6,598 bases of DNA from assembly GCA_041640715.1 (NCBI GenBank), contig JBEPZU010000030.1, positions 1 through 6,598 on the forward strand, written 5' to 3'. The translations under genes were made by a program, and so were the position numbers. Under the pieces are notes generated by a model, which did no database searches, was not told the DNA's origin, and saw only the letters and a list, made by a program, of their open reading frames with translations. This DNA comes from DSFO01 sp041640715 (GTDB lineage: Archaea; Thermoproteota; Thermoprotei; Gearchaeales; Gearchaeaceae). This document shows positions 5,263 to 6,598 of the stretch, one piece after another (positions within the stretch are counted from its first letter, which is position 1; every line of letters starts with the position of its first letter).

Positions 5263-6598
5263 TTTCTTTTTCTACAAGAACCCTTTTCAATATCTTTCCT
5301 ACTAAGCTCTTGGGCAATTCATCAGCGAATTCTATTTTCTTCGGGACTTTAAAAGGTGCTAGCTTATCTTTCAAGTAATTTATTATATCTTCTTCCTTTA
5401 CTTTCCCTTTACTTTCTTCTTTCAGCACTACATATGCTTTGATGATCTCACCTGCTTCAGGATCAGGTACTCCTATCACAGCTGCTTCTTTGATTGCTGG
5501 ATGTTGATATAATAATTCTTCTATTTCTCTAGGATATACTGAATAGCCCTTGTATTTTATTACTTCCTTCTTTCTGTCTATTACGTAGAAATATCCTTCT
5601 TCATCCATTTTCCCCATGTCTCCTGTTCTAAACCATAATATGCCTCCGTATTCAAAGAAAACCATTTTATTCTCTTCTTCTCTACCCAAATATTCCTTCA
5701 TTACCTGTGGACCTGCTATAACTATTTCTCCTGTTTCTCCTACGTTCAAGATTTCGTTCTTATCAGGATGGGCAATGGCCGCTAATGTATTAGGTATAGG
5801 TATACCTATTGATCCTTCTTTATATTTTCCTTTTAGAGGATTCGCATGGGTTACGGGGCTCGTCTCTGTCAATCCATAACCTTCTCTGAGTTTTCCTCCA
5901 GTAATGCTTTCGAATTTCTTCAAGACTTCTACAGGTAAAGCTGCCGCTCCGCTCAGGCAATACTCTATAGATTTTAGGTTGTACTTCTTAACCAAAGGAG
6001 AGTTTATTATAGCTGTGTAAATCGTAGGAACTCCAGGGAATAAGGTGACCTTGTATTTTTGGATGTTTTCGAAAACTGCTTTCAGCTCGAATCTAGGCAT
6101 CAATACGATTGTCGATGCCCTCAAAACTCCTGAATTCAACACTACTGTTTGTCCATATATATGGAAGAAAGGCAATACACCTAAGATCACGTCTTTAGCT
6201 TCTCTTACTTCTCCTAGCCAAGCCATTGTTTGATGGACATTAACTAACAAGTTATAATGGGTTAAAACAGCAATCTTAGGTATCCCTGTAGTACCTCCTG
6301 TGTTCATGTAAGCCGCGGGATCTTCTAGAGGATTTATCCTTTCTTCCTTAAACTTACCTTCTTCTTTAAGTAAATCCATAAATCTTAATGTTTCAGAATC
6401 GTATGTTATCTCAGGTTTTTCTTTAACCGCTAAAGGATAAAGAAGCTTCTTGATTCCTGTTAAGAAATCCCTTATGCTCGTTACTATTACTTTTTTGAGC
6501 TTCGTCTTTGCCCTAACTTCTTTTATGTTATTGTAGAACAGATCTAGGACTATTGCTATTTCAGCTCCAGAATTGTTCAAAGCATGCTCTAGTTCGTA
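5249..6598 (-). CDS. FadD-like long-chain fatty-acid--CoA ligase (N-terminus outside window)
   Basis: The minus-strand frame is open from base 6598 to the TAG at 5249-5251, giving 449 visible residues. The TTG at 6580 is not a real start: the six codons before it (YELEHA) continue the conserved FadD-type block that precedes LNNSGAE. Full-length relatives have about 550 residues, so roughly 100 are missing. Adenylate-forming motifs are in order: phosphate-binding NTGGTTGIPK (about 6305-6275), GYGLTETSP (about 5880-5854) with the catalytic Thr-Glu pair, WFRTGD (about 5634-5617) with the ATP-ribose Asp, the hinge DRKKEVIKYKGYSVYPREIE (about 5580-5521), and the C-terminal PKSLVGKILKR with the adenylation Lys at 5294-5296. 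Reaction: carboxylic acid + ATP + CoA gives acyl-CoA + AMP + PPi. The hinge and PKSLVGK ending resemble long-chain FadD enzymes more than acetyl-CoA synthetases, but chain length is not settled by sequence. It is convergent with the aldehyde dehydrogenase, overlapping it by 14 bases. Confidence 0.92.
   Translation of the reverse strand, partial: YELEHALNNSGAEIAIVLDLFYNNIKEVRAKTKLKKVIVTSIRDFLTGIKKLLYPLAVKEKPEITYDSETLRFMDLLKEEGKFKEERINPLEDPAAYMNTGGTTGIPKIAVLTHYNLLVNVHQTMAWLGEVREAKDVILGVLPFFHIYGQTVVLNSGVLRASTIVLMPRFELKAVFENIQKYKVTLFPGVPTIYTAIINSPLVKKYNLKSIEYCLSGAAALPVEVLKKFESITGGKLREGYGLTETSPVTHANPLKGKYKEGSIGIPIPNTLAAIAHPDKNEILNVGETGEIVIAGPQVMKEYLGREEENKMVFFEYGGILWFRTGDMGKMDEEGYFYVIDRKKEVIKYKGYSVYPREIEELLYQHPAIKEAAVIGVPDPEAGEIIKAYVVLKEESKGKVKEEDIINYLKDKLAPFKVPKKIEFADELPKSLVGKILKRVLVEKEIKKA
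5263..5271 (+). terminator. Possible T-tract terminator after the aldehyde dehydrogenase
   Basis: Directly after the TGA at 5260-5262 the plus strand reads TTTCTTTTT. Archaeal transcription often ends at short T-tracts on the non-template strand without a hairpin, so this could terminate the dehydrogenase transcript. The same bases encode the Lys-rich C-terminus of the opposing ligase (EKEIKK), which by itself explains the T-richness, so the call is weak. No comparable T-tract follows rad50. Confidence 0.25.

Noticed and set aside
5616..6233. Two plus-strand open frames (62 and 87 codons) inside the acyl-CoA ligase
   Set aside because: They are opposite core adenylation motifs and show no independent protein features.
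5249..6580. Acyl-CoA ligase starting at TTG 6580 as a complete 443-residue protein
   Set aside because: The frame continues to the window edge with family-like residues (YELEHA), and the N-terminal ~100 residues of the family are missing, so it is a partial gene.
1..6598. tRNA, rRNA, small structured RNA, insertion sequence or attachment site
   Set aside because: Nothing was recognised by eye. Almost all bases are covered by conserved protein genes, leaving room only for the 30-base spacer.

Overview
The window looks like chromosomal DNA of an AT-rich, probably thermophilic archaeon. The evidence is an mre11-rad50 pair of archaeal type, arginine written almost entirely as AGA/AGG, frequent ATA for isoleucine, no clear Shine-Dalgarno sequences, and an AT-rich, TATA-like stretch close to a start codon, as in leaderless archaeal genes. 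Thermoproteota (Crenarchaeota) fits best, but the sequence alone does not fix the genus, and other thermoacidophilic lineages remain possible.

Layout. (1) 1-3059, plus strand: the 3' part of mre11, which runs off the left edge, overlaps a complete rad50 by an ATGA junction. Together they encode the double-strand-break end-processing nuclease/ATPase complex. (2) 3052-3786, minus strand: a TauE/SafE-family membrane permease, convergent with rad50 and overlapping its end by 8 bases. (3) 3787-3816: a 30-base divergent spacer, the only non-coding DNA in the window. (4) 3817-5262, plus strand: a complete aldehyde dehydrogenase with all catalytic residues. (5) 5249-6598, minus strand: a FadD-like acyl-CoA ligase, convergent with the dehydrogenase (14-base overlap) and running off the right edge.

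How the genes fit together. Mre11 and Rad50 clearly act as one complex. The other three genes are not one operon: orientation alternates (+,+,-,+,-). The aldehyde dehydrogenase makes a carboxylic acid and the ligase activates carboxylic acids, so they could act in sequence, but convergent orientation gives no direct support for this. The permease may export an organic or inorganic anion such as sulfite; its substrate cannot be read from sequence.

No mobile element, CRISPR array, RNA gene or clear repeat family was seen. I found no convincing new multi-gene system. The points most worth a second look are an unusual ATPase head in Rad50 (SbcC-like Walker motifs and an apparent Ser at the D-loop Asp position), the absence of nurA after rad50, and the extreme packing with two overlapping convergent gene ends.
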